From positions 1-22,371 of the forward strand of contig NZ_JARFPL010000037.1 in the NCBI RefSeq assembly GCF_029167205.1: 22,371 nucleotides of DNA, read 5' to 3'. The notes beneath the pieces were generated by a model that saw nothing but the letters and a program-made list of their open reading frames with translations, made no database searches and was not told the DNA's origin. This DNA comes from Methanocrinis alkalitolerans. GTDB lineage: Archaea; Halobacteriota; Methanosarcinia; Methanotrichales; Methanotrichaceae. Positions 1 to 7,711 of this stretch are shown piece after piece; position 1 is the first letter of the stretch, and the number at the start of each line of letters is the position of its first letter. Both the position numbers and the translations under genes were made by a program.

Positions 1-162
1 ACCGTTAATCCGGCATTCCGCAGTAAGTCTATGCAAAATTAAGAATTTATTGCTTGCCAAAATGTGCATAAATTCAAACGTTTAACTCAAATTTTGTTTA
101 AAATAATTTTACTAGAATTTGTCAACATGATATTAACAATTCAGTATATTATAAAAATTTAA

Positions 163-244
163 TAATTATATTCTTATTCTTTATGAAGCTGGCCTTATTT
201 GATTAATTATATCCTTATTCTTTATGAAGCTGGCCTTATTTGAT
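163..244. repeat. 41-bp tandem duplication (2 copies)
   Basis: Two 41-bp copies lie head to tail at 163-203 and 204-244. They match at 40 of 41 positions; the difference is T versus C at the tenth base. The unit contains the segment atgaagctggcctta. The near-perfect match points to a recent duplication. Function unknown. Confidence 0.9.
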
Positions 245-314
245 CTCTATACAGAGTCGATTGATATCTATTCTCAAAAAATCGATAGCAGGAAAATTAA
301 TGAGCGTTCAAACC

Positions 315-350
315 GTTAATGCGAAATGCCGGGTTAATGCGAAATGCCGG
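315..350. repeat. Perfect 18-bp tandem repeat (2 copies)
   Basis: The 18-mer gttaatgcgaaatgccgg occurs twice without a gap, at 315-332 and 333-350. A partial inverted version lies at the left window edge (5-21). There are only two copies and no spacers, so this is not a CRISPR. Confidence 0.9.
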
Positions 351-428
351 TTATATGGCCATGGTGGCTGAATAGTTACCAACAATCATCGAAATCGATC
401 TTGGCGATTGTTGGATAGGGCCTCGCTT

Positions 429-465
429 GAGGGGACCTCCGGCGAGAGATAACCGATCTCCCCTC
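429..465 (-). terminator. Possible terminator hairpin downstream of the NSS transporter gene
   Basis: gagggga at 429-435 pairs with tcccctc at 459-465. An alternative inner stem (gagat/atctc, 446-450 with 456-460) lies within it. It sits about 55 bp beyond the transporter stop. There is no clear oligo-T tract beside it, so the role is tentative. Confidence 0.3.
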
Positions 466-519
466 CAAATGATGGGACGTGCGTGGACGACCAATCCTGG
501 AGTAACGGGCCTCTTCGAT

Positions 520-1794
520 TCAGAAGAAAGCTCCTGTGGCAAGGGTCAGGGCCAGGACCGCGGGGACCGCGTACTTGACCATCGGGAGGATGAGTCTGCT
601 CCCCCGACCGATCTCTCTACGTAAAAGCTCATCGTCCAACAACCAGGTGAAGGTCACGGCGATGAGGGTAGCGGTTAGGACCAGACCAAAACCTCCGACG
701 GTCTCGTCCATTATATCCAGTATCCTGATCCCCTGGAACCGCAGGTCGGCTGCGCTGTAGCTCAAAGCCGATGGGAGTCCAAGGCCAATTACAGCCGCCG
801 TCAGAACCAGGCTCACGCCCCTCCTCGATACGTTGAAGGCTCGGGAGGCTGAAGCAGCGCTCACCTCCAGCATCGATACCGCTGATGTCATGGCGGCGAA
901 AAATAGGAGGGCGAAGAAGGCGACTGCAAAGACTTGACCGTAAGGCATCACCTCGAAGGCCCGGGGTAGGGTCGTGAAGGCGAGCTCTGCGCCTGCGGAA
1001 GGCTCAAGGCCGTAGGTGAATACCACCGGGAATATCACCATCCCCGCCAGGATCGCCACCGTCAGATCGGCGATGGTTATGATGAGGGATGAAGAGAAGA
1101 GCTTCACATCCTCGTCGAGGTAATCCCCATAAGTCAGCAGGATGCCGTAACCGACGGATAGGGAGAAGAAGGCCTGCCCGAATGCCGCCCCCCACAGAAG
1201 GGGGTCGGCGAGGACGGAGAAGTCGGGGGTGAAGAGGAACCTGATCCCGTCCCCGAATCCCGGCAGGGTCGATGAGAAGGCAAAAAGCCCCAGGAGGAGT
1301 AGGAACGATAAGGGGACCAAGAGCTTGGTGAACCTCTCAATCCCATTTTTGATACCCAGAGATACGATCGCCCCCATCATGACGGCGGAGATTATGAAAT
1401 ATAAAATTGGATCGTAAGAGGTGGTAAAATCCGAGAATTCGACCGACCTGCCCGCCGCCGAGAACTCCACGTAAGCCAGGGTCCATCCGGTCACCACCAG
1501 ATAATAAGAGAGGATCGAGAAGACGACTGCACAGACGACCCATCCCAGGGGCCTGAACTTTGGTCTCGCCCTTCCGAAGGCGGTGACCACGTCCCCTCTC
1601 AGACGCCTCCCGACGGCCAGCTCCAGGATCATCAGGGGGAGGGCGAATACGAAGACGGCTATGAGATACGGTATCAGATAGGCACCGCCGCCGTTCTGCC
1701 CCACCAACGAAGAGAACCGCCAGATGTTGCCTATCCCCACAGCCGAGCCGACGGAAGCCAGTATGAAGGCCGTCCTCGATGACCATCTCTCCAC
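520..1794 (-). CDS. Sodium-dependent neurotransmitter:sodium symporter (NSS/SNF) family transporter
   Basis: The 424-residue protein is a polytopic membrane protein of the NSS family, which couples Na+ entry to uptake of amino acids or related solutes. The N-terminus carries the family signature: a short cytoplasmic lead, then TM1 with GSAVGIGNIWRF (residues 16-27), whose unwound middle binds Na+ and substrate, followed by NGGGAYLIPYL. About eleven hydrophobic segments follow, typical of the shorter prokaryotic (MhsT/TnaT-like) members. The start is GTG, preceded five bases upstream by a strong GGGGGGATC-type ribosome site. A TATA-like element lies near 1849-1858. It appears to be transcribed alone. 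The substrate cannot be read from the sequence; small neutral or aromatic amino acids are usual for the family. Confidence 0.93.
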   Translation of the reverse strand: MERWSSRTAFILASVGSAVGIGNIWRFSSLVGQNGGGAYLIPYLIAVFVFALPLMILELAVGRRLRGDVVTAFGRARPKFRPLGWVVCAVVFSILSYYLVVTGWTLAYVEFSAAGRSVEFSDFTTSYDPILYFIISAVMMGAIVSLGIKNGIERFTKLLVPLSFLLLLGLFAFSSTLPGFGDGIRFLFTPDFSVLADPLLWGAAFGQAFFSLSVGYGILLTYGDYLDEDVKLFSSSLIITIADLTVAILAGMVIFPVVFTYGLEPSAGAELAFTTLPRAFEVMPYGQVFAVAFFALLFFAAMTSAVSMLEVSAASASRAFNVSRRGVSLVLTAAVIGLGLPSALSYSAADLRFQGIRILDIMDETVGGFGLVLTATLIAVTFTWLLDDELLRREIGRGSRLILPMVKYAVPAVLALTLATGAFF

Positions 1795-1848
1795 AAGATC
1801 CCCCCAAAGATCGACGAAATATCAGGTTCAGGTTATTGAGGGGCGCAC

Positions 1849-1858
1849 GTTATTAACT
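1849..1858 (-). promoter_or_regulatory. Putative TATA box of the NSS transporter gene
   Basis: On the minus strand the sequence reads agttaataac, about 55-60 bp before the GTG start at 1794. This predicts a transcript start near 1825 and a leader of about 30 nt that includes the ribosome site. Confidence 0.4.
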
Positions 1859-1865
1859 TTGCCCA

Positions 1866-1874
1866 TATAAAAAA
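1866..1874 (-). terminator. Oligo-T terminator after carbamate kinase
   Basis: On the minus strand a TTTTTTATA tract lies about 40 bp beyond the carbamate kinase stop, after a G-rich stretch. Archaeal RNA polymerase commonly terminates at such T-runs. Confidence 0.45.
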
Positions 1875-1911
1875 TTCTTAAACTGGCCCCCTTCCCCGCC
1901 CTCCCCGGATC

Positions 1912-2823
1912 TCAGGGCAGGACCCAGGTTCCTGCCCGGCGGGATAGGGCCTCCTCCAGATGGTCGACGTCGGTGATGAGGGCCTCTTTGCCTGCGGATT
2001 TCGCAAAGGAGAGGGCGCCTTCGACCTTTGGACCCATGCTCCCGGCCGGGAGGTCTCCGGATTCGAGGAGCTCGCAAGCCTCTCCACGTCTGAGGAGATG
2101 GACGGCCTCGGGACTTCTTCCGCGATAACCGCGGTAGACCGCATCCACCTCCGTGAGGATCACAAGCCTCCTCGCCTCCAGGGCGACGGCCATGAGGGAG
2201 GCGGTAAGGTCTTTATCCACCACCGCCTCCACCCCGAGGAGCTCGCCGCCCCTCCTGCGGATCACCGGCACGCCGCCGCCGCCCCCGGCGATGACGACCG
2301 TCCCGGAGGCGACGGCCTCCCGGATCGTCCTGATCTCCACGACCTCCAGGGGCCGGGGGGAGGGGACGGTCCGCCTCCAGCCCCGGGGTCCCGAGGTCAT
2401 ATCCCAGCCATGGACCCACCTCAACCGGATCGCCTCCTCCTCGCAGTAATAAGGGCCCACCGGCTTTGTAGGATGGGAGAAGGCCGGATCGGTCGAGTCC
2501 ACCAGCACCTGGGTCATCACCGCTGCTACCTCCTGAGAGCCGCGACCCGGTGAAGAGCGGATCGTTCTGGCGAGGAGGTATCCGATGGACCCCTGGGTCT
2601 CGGCGACCATGAAGTCGAGGGGCTCGGGGGGGATCTGGTCCCTCGTCGCCTCGATCCGCAAAAGGATCATCCCCACCTGGGGGCCGTTCCCGTGGACCAG
2701 GACCATCCCTTCCCCGGCGGGGTTCAAAAGCTTCAACGCCCCGGCAAGAGCCCGGGCCCGGCTCCCTTGGGATGACGGGTCGAGGGGATCGGGGAGGAGG
2801 GCGTTCCCGCCGAAGGCCACCAC
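1912..2823 (-). CDS. arcC: Carbamate kinase
   Basis: This 303-residue protein belongs to the amino-acid kinase superfamily and is close to the usual carbamate kinase length (~310). The enzyme interconverts carbamoyl phosphate + ADP with carbamate (ammonia + CO2) + ATP. Visible motifs are the N-terminal nucleotide-binding loop AFGGNAL, LVHGNGPQVG (around residues 43-52), a glycine-rich GGGGGVPVI loop, the DKDLTASLMA segment and GSMGPKVEGA near the C-terminus. The called start is GTG at 2823, with a second GTG directly after it. The reading frame is open upstream (it overlaps the cDPGS stop), so a few more residues are possible. It follows the cDPGS gene by 13 bp and is very likely cotranscribed with it. 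No arginine deiminase or ornithine carbamoyltransferase lies nearby, so the metabolic role (ATP from carbamoyl phosphate, or its supply) is open. Confidence 0.93.
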   Translation of the reverse strand: MVAFGGNALLPDPLDPSSQGSRARALAGALKLLNPAGEGMVLVHGNGPQVGMILLRIEATRDQIPPEPLDFMVAETQGSIGYLLARTIRSSPGRGSQEVAAVMTQVLVDSTDPAFSHPTKPVGPYYCEEEAIRLRWVHGWDMTSGPRGWRRTVPSPRPLEVVEIRTIREAVASGTVVIAGGGGGVPVIRRRGGELLGVEAVVDKDLTASLMAVALEARRLVILTEVDAVYRGYRGRSPEAVHLLRRGEACELLESGDLPAGSMGPKVEGALSFAKSAGKEALITDVDHLEEALSRRAGTWVLP

Positions 2824-2836
2824 CTGAACCGTCAGC

Positions 2837-4216
2837 TCACCCCCTCCGCCCCGGCCTGTCGACCCGCGCCGTAGACGGTCCCCGAAGATCGGTAAGAGTG
2901 GCCAAAAACTCCTCCACCAGACCCCGAAGCCCCAGCTCCTCCATCTCAGCCATCTCGTAGGTGACCCGGAGGAGAGGCTTATTTATATTGATCTGGGCGG
3001 CCAGGTCGACAGGGGTGGAGACGAGGACGAGATCAGCAGGGACCCGGGATACCGTCTCCTCCAGATCCGCCATCTGATCCGGGTAGTACCCCATCGCCGG
3101 GAGGACCGGTCCTATGTGGGGATACTTAGCGAAGACCTCCACCAAAGACCCGGCGGCGTGGGGCCGGGGGTCGACGACCTCCGCCGCCCCGTACCTCCAT
3201 GCAGCCTCCAGCCCCGCGCCGTGGCTCATCCCACCATGAGTGAGGCTGGGTCCGTCCTCCACCACCAGAACCCTCTTTCCGGCCACGATCTCGGGACGAT
3301 CGACCCGGACCAAAGAAGAGGTGAGGACCGTCTTCGCTTCTGGGTTAGTCCTCCGGACGTTCTCCTTTATGGACGCCACGTCCCTTGATCCCGCCGTCGC
3401 AGCCTTGTTGATGACGACGATCTGGGCTCTTCTGAGGTTCACCTGTCCGGGGTAATATGTGAGCTCGTGGCCGGGCCTCAGGCCGTCGGCGACGGTTATC
3501 CAGAGGTCAGGGCGGAGGAAGGGCAGGTCGTTGTTCCCGCCGTCCCAGATGATCAGATCTCCCTCCCCCTCCGCCATCGAGAGGACCTCTCCATAGTCGA
3601 CCCCCGCCAGCACCACAGTCCCCTCCCTCAGGTGAGCCTCGTACTCCTCCCGCCCTTCCATCGTCACCCCCGCCCCATTGAGGTCCTCCAGGGAGGCGAA
3701 CCTCTGGGCCCTCTCCCGGAGGAGGTCGCCGTAGGGCATGGGGTGGCGGACGACGACGGGGCGGAGGCCTGAGCTGCTCACCAGCCGGGAGACGCTCCTG
3801 GCGACGGGGCTCTTTCCCGCCCCCGTCCTGACGGCGCAGACGGCTATGACAGGAAGTCGGCTCTCGAGCATGGTGTGATCTGCGCTCAAGAGGGCGAAGT
3901 CCGCTCCCGCGGCCAGGACCCGGCTAGCCAGATCCATCACCTCCTGAGATGAGAGGTCGCTGTAGGCGAGGATGCACCGGTCGACGGTCTCCTCTTTTAT
4001 GACCTCCTCCAGCCTCTCCTCCGGCCAGATGGGAAGGCCTGCGGGGTAGAGGGATCCGGAGAGCTCGGGAGGGTAGGTTCTGCAGGCTATCTTCGGTATC
4101 TGGGCTGCGGTGAAACCCACCACCTCGCGCCTCTCGTCGTCCCTGAAGCACACATTGAAATTATGGAAGTCGCGGCCGGCGGCCCCCATGATCAGAACTC
4201 GCTCTCTATCGGCCAT
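2837..4216 (-). CDS. cpgS: Cyclic 2,3-diphosphoglycerate synthetase family protein (COG2403-type GTPase)
   Basis: The 459-residue soluble protein matches the family annotated as cyclic 2,3-diphosphoglycerate synthetase / predicted GTPase. In Methanothermus fervidus the enzyme forms the intramolecular phosphoanhydride of cDPG from 2,3-DPG and ATP. The N-terminus reads RVLIMGAAGRDFHNFN (residues 6-21), a Rossmann-like start. A P-loop-like RTGAGKS lies at residues 130-136, and an IWDGGNND segment follows. The frame is open further upstream to 4513, but the ATG at 4216 gives the family length and puts the conserved first strand at the N-terminus. It is the first gene of a probable two-gene operon with carbamate kinase. 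Many mesophiles carry this family without known cDPG accumulation, so the exact reaction here is uncertain even though the family is clear. Confidence 0.85.
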   Translation of the reverse strand: MADRERVLIMGAAGRDFHNFNVCFRDDERREVVGFTAAQIPKIACRTYPPELSGSLYPAGLPIWPEERLEEVIKEETVDRCILAYSDLSSQEVMDLASRVLAAGADFALLSADHTMLESRLPVIAVCAVRTGAGKSPVARSVSRLVSSSGLRPVVVRHPMPYGDLLRERAQRFASLEDLNGAGVTMEGREEYEAHLREGTVVLAGVDYGEVLSMAEGEGDLIIWDGGNNDLPFLRPDLWITVADGLRPGHELTYYPGQVNLRRAQIVVINKAATAGSRDVASIKENVRRTNPEAKTVLTSSLVRVDRPEIVAGKRVLVVEDGPSLTHGGMSHGAGLEAAWRYGAAEVVDPRPHAAGSLVEVFAKYPHIGPVLPAMGYYPDQMADLEETVSRVPADLVLVSTPVDLAAQININKPLLRVTYEMAEMEELGLRGLVEEFLATLTDLRGPSTARVDRPGRRG

Positions 4217-4286
4217 CGGAATCTTCTTTCTCCCTCCAGGGTGATCAACCTGACCCCGAAAAGAGCCAAACGCTTTTGTAACAGGT

Positions 4287-4295
4287 CTAATAAAA
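4287..4295 (+). promoter_or_regulatory. Putative TATA box of the metallophosphoesterase gene
   Basis: ctaataaaa lies about 26 bp before the TTG start at 4317, within the ~100-bp divergent region shared with the cDPGS gene. The spacing implies a very short or absent leader, although a GGTGG ribosome-site-like motif is also present at 4309-4313. Confidence 0.4.
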
Positions 4296-4316
4296 AGAGG
4301 ACCGTCAGGTGGTCCC

Positions 4317-4982
4317 TTGAGAATCCTCGCCATGGCAGATCTCCACAGCTCCGCCAATAGGCTCCGACCTCTGAAGGGGGCCGACGTCGACCTCATCGTC
4401 TTCTGCGGAGACCTCCACAACCTCGAACCCCCCGACAGGATGCGCCCCGTCGCCGAGGCCCTCGCAGCCCTTGGCCCCCCCGTCCTGATCGTTCCGGGAA
4501 ATATGGACCCCAAGGAGACGGCGCCGAAGGTCTGGAAGGACGCCGGCCTCCTGATGGTCCACCGCGATTTTCGGGTTCTGGGGGACGCCGGCTTCGTTGG
4601 GTTCGGAGGGATGGTGGCAAGAGACGCAAGGCGCCTATCGGACCCGAACCGCTTTTACTTCGCCGATGAAAACGTATACCGATCCCTGACCCGTCTCTGG
4701 GGAAGGATATCCGGCTTTCGCCGGCGGGTCGTCCTCACCCACCAGCCTCCCCGGGACTCCAGGGATCTGATATATAGCGGCGAGAGGGGAGGCTCCGCGG
4801 GCCTGCGCCGTTTCGTAGAGGAGGCGGTCCCCGACCTCCTCCTCTGCGGCCACATCCACGAGGACCGGGGGGAGGGGAAGATCGGCTCCACCAGGGTCGT
4901 CAACGTCGGGGAACTTCGGCGAGGTTACGCCGCCGTCATCGATCTCGAAGGCGAGATCACCGTCGAATGGATCGAGCCCTGA
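4317..4982 (+). CDS. Calcineurin-like metallophosphoesterase
   Basis: This 221-residue cytosolic protein has the full metallophosphoesterase metal-ligand set: D8 and H10 in MADLH, D32 in GDLHN, N61 in GNMD, H142 in LTHQPP, and H179/H181 in CGHIH. The fold binds two metal ions and hydrolyses phosphomono- or diesters; the substrate is unknown. The start is TTG with GGTGG four bases upstream. An ATG at 4332 would delete the first beta strand, so TTG is preferred. The gene is divergent from cDPGS across ~100 bp. Linked functions in phosphoester metabolism are possible but unproven. Confidence 0.88.
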   Translation: MRILAMADLHSSANRLRPLKGADVDLIVFCGDLHNLEPPDRMRPVAEALAALGPPVLIVPGNMDPKETAPKVWKDAGLLMVHRDFRVLGDAGFVGFGGMVARDARRLSDPNRFYFADENVYRSLTRLWGRISGFRRRVVLTHQPPRDSRDLIYSGERGGSAGLRRFVEEAVPDLLLCGHIHEDRGEGKIGSTRVVNVGELRRGYAAVIDLEGEITVEWIEP

Positions 4983-5019
4983 GATATTCAGACCCCATCA
5001 TCCATACAAAAAATTTATC

Positions 5020-5027
5020 ATATAAAA
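5020..5027 (+). promoter_or_regulatory. TATA box of the PPOX-fold gene
   Basis: atataaaa stands in an AT-rich stretch about 60 bp before the gene. It predicts a transcript start near 5047-5050. Confidence 0.5.
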
Positions 5028-5050
5028 CTGTCCAAATTATTAGCAGATAA

Positions 5051-5069
5051 CCTCGACAGTTCGTCGAGG
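5051..5069 (+). promoter_or_regulatory. Hairpin at the predicted 5' end of the PPOX-gene mRNA
   Basis: cctcgac (5051-5057) and gtcgagg (5063-5069) form a perfect 7-bp stem with a five-base loop. It sits between the TATA-predicted start and the GGAGG ribosome site (5076-5080). It could stabilise the transcript or be a palindromic protein-binding site. Confidence 0.4.
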
Positions 5070-5088
5070 ATAAAAGGAGGAGATGATA

Positions 5089-5499
5089 ATGGAACTGAAA
5101 GAGAAGATCCTGGAGGTCATCGGGGGAGAGCACGTCGGCGCCGTGGCCACCGTCTCCGATGGCGAGCCCGCCGTCAGGTTCATGGCTCTTGTAGGGGACG
5201 ACGACCTGACCCTGACGGGGGCGACGATGAAAAGCTCCCGGAAGGTCCGGCAGATGAGAGAGAAGCCCGCGGCATCCATATCGGTCTGGTCCGGCGTCAG
5301 CCCCTCGGACCCTTACGTCGTCATATCGAGCGGTGCCCAGGTCCTTGAGGATCAAAAGACCAAAGAGGCCTTCTGGAACCCGAAGCTAGAGCCCTACTTC
5401 CAAACCCCGAAGAACCCTGAGTACGTGGTCATAAAGTTCGTTCCCAGGAGGATCGAATACTATTCGATGATGGGTATGGAAATCTGGGAGGGGCGGTAG
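5089..5499 (+). CDS. Pyridoxamine 5'-phosphate oxidase-fold (FMN-binding split barrel) protein
   Basis: The ~136-residue protein resembles the general-stress-protein-26 / PPOX-like family, small split-barrel proteins that bind FMN or F420. It shows the N-terminal helix ELKEKILEVIGGEHVGAVAT, strands with PAVRFMAL, and the C-terminal VIKFVPRRIEYYSM pattern typical of the family. Two ATGs are in frame, at 5083 and 5089. The AAAGGAGG site ends only two bases before the first and eight before the second, so 5089 is preferred. The ligand and reaction are unknown; flavin-dependent redox or flavin storage are the usual proposals. The gene stands alone between its own promoter and a shared terminator with the convergent rhodanese gene. 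Confidence 0.82.
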   Translation: MELKEKILEVIGGEHVGAVATVSDGEPAVRFMALVGDDDLTLTGATMKSSRKVRQMREKPAASISVWSGVSPSDPYVVISSGAQVLEDQKTKEAFWNPKLEPYFQTPKNPEYVVIKFVPRRIEYYSMMGMEIWEGR

Positions 5500-5529
5500 G
5501 GACGATCGATCCGGACCAGAGCTGAGACC

Positions 5530-5568
5530 TCCCCGCCACCGCCTCATATTCAGGCGCCGAGGCGGGGA
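5530..5568. terminator. Bidirectional terminator hairpin between convergent genes
   Basis: tccccgcc (5530-5537) pairs perfectly with ggcgggga (5561-5568). An inner stem cgcct/aggcg (5540-5544 with 5552-5556) extends the structure. It lies between the PPOX gene stop and the convergent rhodanese stop, with a short T-run (attttt) at about 5579-5584. Confidence 0.6.
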
Positions 5569-5582
5569 ATCGGCCTCATTTT

Positions 5583-6572
5583 TCAACCCTGATGACTCCG
5601 CCAGTCGTTCCAGGTGTAGAGCCTGGCATCGTGCCCCTGAAGCTTTAGGGCGTACCAGACGATGGAGGCGGCGCCGCCGTTCTTGGTGTAGACCGCCACC
5701 GGCTTATCCTCGTCGAGGTCGGCGAAGATGCCGGCTAGGGCGGAGTCTCCCTTCAGCCAGGACCCTTCAACCACCCGATGGTAATCGATGTTCACCGCGC
5801 CGGGGATAAAGCCCGCTTTGAACTGATCCGGCGTCCTGGCGTCGACGACCTGATACACCCCGGCGGCGACGGATTCGTAATCTGCCAGAAGATCCGGCCG
5901 CGGATCGGGGGTGTAGACCGCCTCTGCCATCGTCGAAGTCGCCCCGGATAAAGAGAGGCCGGCTGCGGACCACTCCTGCTCCAAACCCCGGAGTACCGCC
6001 ACATCCCGGTGGCCGAGATGCTTCATGATCCAGAAGACGAAGGTCATATCGCCGCAGGAGAAGCAGTCGCCGTATATCACCAGCTCATCCTCCTCGGTCA
6101 TCCCGGCTCTCCCGAGGACCGTCGCCATATCCTCCGGGGACCTGAGAGATCCGTCGCCGTTGATGAGGCTCTTTGACGGCAGCTTGATCGATCCGGCTAT
6201 GTAGGAGCCTTGGGGGGGGAGGTTGCTGACGTAGGCGACGATGGGCTTGGGCTCGCGGCTGAGCCTGGTGCGAAGCTCCTCTGAGGAGATGGACCACGAT
6301 CTTGGATCTTCATCAATATCTGATGAAGCTTCATATGATGCGATCCTCATCTCATCTTCAGCAACGTTATCCTCTCCGGAAGCGGCGCTGGCATCCGCCT
6401 CGGCTGCTCCAGCCGCCAGCCCCATTGATCCGCCGAGGACGTCTTCGAGCCAGGCCTGGCCGCCCCAGGCGTCGTCGCCGCCACCGCGGCAGCTGCATCC
6501 ACCTTCAGCGCTGCCAAATAGTGCGATCATCGAAATCAGAACCGCACCATAGCTCAATCGCTTGTTTTGCAT
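5583..6572 (-). CDS. Exported tandem-rhodanese sulfurtransferase
   Basis: The 329-residue protein starts with a signal sequence (KRLSYGAVLISMIALFGSAEG) ending at a Cys-containing CSC (C26, C28). It is therefore probably exported and may be lipid-anchored. A low-complexity Ala/Glu/Asp linker (~30-100) precedes two rhodanese domains (~100-210 and ~225-329). In ordinary two-domain thiosulfate sulfurtransferases the catalytic Cys is in the second domain. Here the second domain loop reads VYTKNGGAA with no Cys, whereas the first domain loop reads YGDCFSCGD (C170, C173). The catalytic site therefore appears to be in the first domain as a CxxC pair. The start overlaps the end of acr3 by 19 bp, so the genes are translationally coupled. 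A role in extracytoplasmic sulfur transfer or thioarsenic chemistry is inference. Confidence 0.85.
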   Translation of the reverse strand: MQNKRLSYGAVLISMIALFGSAEGGCSCRGGGDDAWGGQAWLEDVLGGSMGLAAGAAEADASAASGEDNVAEDEMRIASYEASSDIDEDPRSWSISSEELRTRLSREPKPIVAYVSNLPPQGSYIAGSIKLPSKSLINGDGSLRSPEDMATVLGRAGMTEEDELVIYGDCFSCGDMTFVFWIMKHLGHRDVAVLRGLEQEWSAAGLSLSGATSTMAEAVYTPDPRPDLLADYESVAAGVYQVVDARTPDQFKAGFIPGAVNIDYHRVVEGSWLKGDSALAGIFADLDEDKPVAVYTKNGGAASIVWYALKLQGHDARLYTWNDWRSHQG

Positions 6573-7630
6573 TCACCATACACTCCTTGAAAATATTTCT
6601 TATTTAAGTAAAGGGAGACGTTGACGAGGCTTATCAGTACGGGGACCTCCACCAGGGGACCGATGACTGTGGCGAAGGCTACACCGGACTCGATCCCGAA
6701 GACGGCGATCGCCACGGCGATGGCCAGCTCGAAGTTGTTGGACGCCGCGGTGAAAGAGAGGGCCGTGGTGTTCTCGTAGCTCACCTTCATCTTGTATGAG
6801 ATGTAGAAGGCGACGAAGAACATCAAGAGGAAGTAGGCGATCAAGGGTATCGCCACCCTGACGACGTCGAGGGGCAGCTCCACAATGTACTCGCCCTTGA
6901 GAGAGAACATGACTACGATGGTGAAGAGGAGGGCGATGAGGGTGAGGGGGGATATCCTGGGGATGAACCTCTCCTCGTAACAGGTCTTCCCCCATCTACT
7001 GATGAGGGAGAACCTGGTGACGAACCCCGCGATGAAGGGTATCCCCAGATATATGAAGACGCTCTCGGCGATCTCTCCCATCGTTATCGCCACCACGAAC
7101 CCCTCGGCTATCCCCAGGATCGGGAGGAGGACGGTGATGAAGACGTAGGCGTAGACCGAGTACAAGAAAACCTGGAATATGGAGTTCAACCCCACCAGGC
7201 CTGCACAGTACTCGGTGCAGCCGCAGGCAAGCTCATTCCAGACGATCACCATGGCGATGCACCGTGCGATGCCGATGAGGATCAGCCCCACCATGAACTC
7301 GGGATAGTCCCGGAGGAAGATGACGGCAAGGCCGAACATCAGTACCGGTCCTACGCCCCAGTTGAGGAACAAAGATAGGCCCAGCACCTTAGTATCCTTG
7401 AAGACCTCCCCAAGCTCCTCGTACTTCACCTTGGCAAGGGGCGGGTACATCATCAAGATGAGCCCCGCAGCGATGGGGATCGACGTAGACCCCACCTGAA
7501 AGCCGGTTATGATATCCGAGACCCCGGGGAAGAAGTAGCCCATCCCTATGCCGAGGATCATCGCTGCGAAGATCCAGATCGTCAGAAATCTGCTCAGCAG
7601 AGGAAGCCTCCCCCGTCCATCCTCACTCAT
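6554..7630 (-). CDS. acr3: Acr3-type arsenite efflux permease
   Basis: This 358-residue integral membrane protein (about ten TM segments) belongs to the Acr3 branch of the BASS superfamily and exports As(OH)3 from the cell using the proton or ion gradient. The hallmark segment LIGIARCIAMVIVWNELACG is present, including the conserved TM4 cysteine (C124); further cysteines are C136, C138 and C142. The TM9 region carries SNNFELAIA with the conserved Glu. The start is ATG with GGGAGG about 11 bases upstream. It lies 81 bp downstream of arsR, with a possible promoter of its own in the gap, and overlaps the rhodanese start. Function is confident from motif and neighbours. Confidence 0.95.
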   Translation of the reverse strand: MSEDGRGRLPLLSRFLTIWIFAAMILGIGMGYFFPGVSDIITGFQVGSTSIPIAAGLILMMYPPLAKVKYEELGEVFKDTKVLGLSLFLNWGVGPVLMFGLAVIFLRDYPEFMVGLILIGIARCIAMVIVWNELACGCTEYCAGLVGLNSIFQVFLYSVYAYVFITVLLPILGIAEGFVVAITMGEIAESVFIYLGIPFIAGFVTRFSLISRWGKTCYEERFIPRISPLTLIALLFTIVVMFSLKGEYIVELPLDVVRVAIPLIAYFLLMFFVAFYISYKMKVSYENTTALSFTAASNNFELAIAVAIAVFGIESGVAFATVIGPLVEVPVLISLVNVSLYLNKKYFQGVYGECKTSD

Positions 7631-7693
7631 TTACTTTAGATCCCTCCCTATAAACTGCATCATAACTTCCCAATTGAATCGTCAATCAGGGGG

Positions 7694-7701
7694 ATATAAT
7701 C
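7694..7701 (-). promoter_or_regulatory. Possible internal TATA box for acr3
   Basis: On the minus strand gattatat lies ~65 bp before the acr3 ATG in the gap between arsR and acr3. It would give a transcript start near 7670 with a 40-nt leader containing GGGAGG. It may supplement the arsR operon promoter. Confidence 0.35.
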
Positions 7702-7711
7702 AAGAAAACCG

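Larger units (their letters stand above)
1..354. repeat. AT-rich gene-free block edged by inverted GC-rich repeats
   Basis: No gene is visible in 1-519. The block from about 25 to 310 is strikingly AT-rich compared with the rest of the window. At its left edge, 5-21 (ttaatccggcattccgc) is the inverted counterpart of 321-337 (gcgaaatgccgggttaa), matching at 15 of 17 positions. A short direct repeat, accgttaat, also occurs at 1-9 and 312-320. This resembles the terminal inverted repeats of a small non-coding mobile element (MITE-like) or an IS remnant, but no transposase or target duplication can be shown and the left edge is the window edge. Confidence 0.45.

Noticed and set aside
163..350. 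Possible CRISPR array
   Set aside because: Two unrelated repeats of only two copies each, directly abutting with no spacers.
351..542. 63-codon minus-strand frame beyond the NSS transporter
   Set aside because: It overlaps the end of the transporter gene and has no recognisable features.
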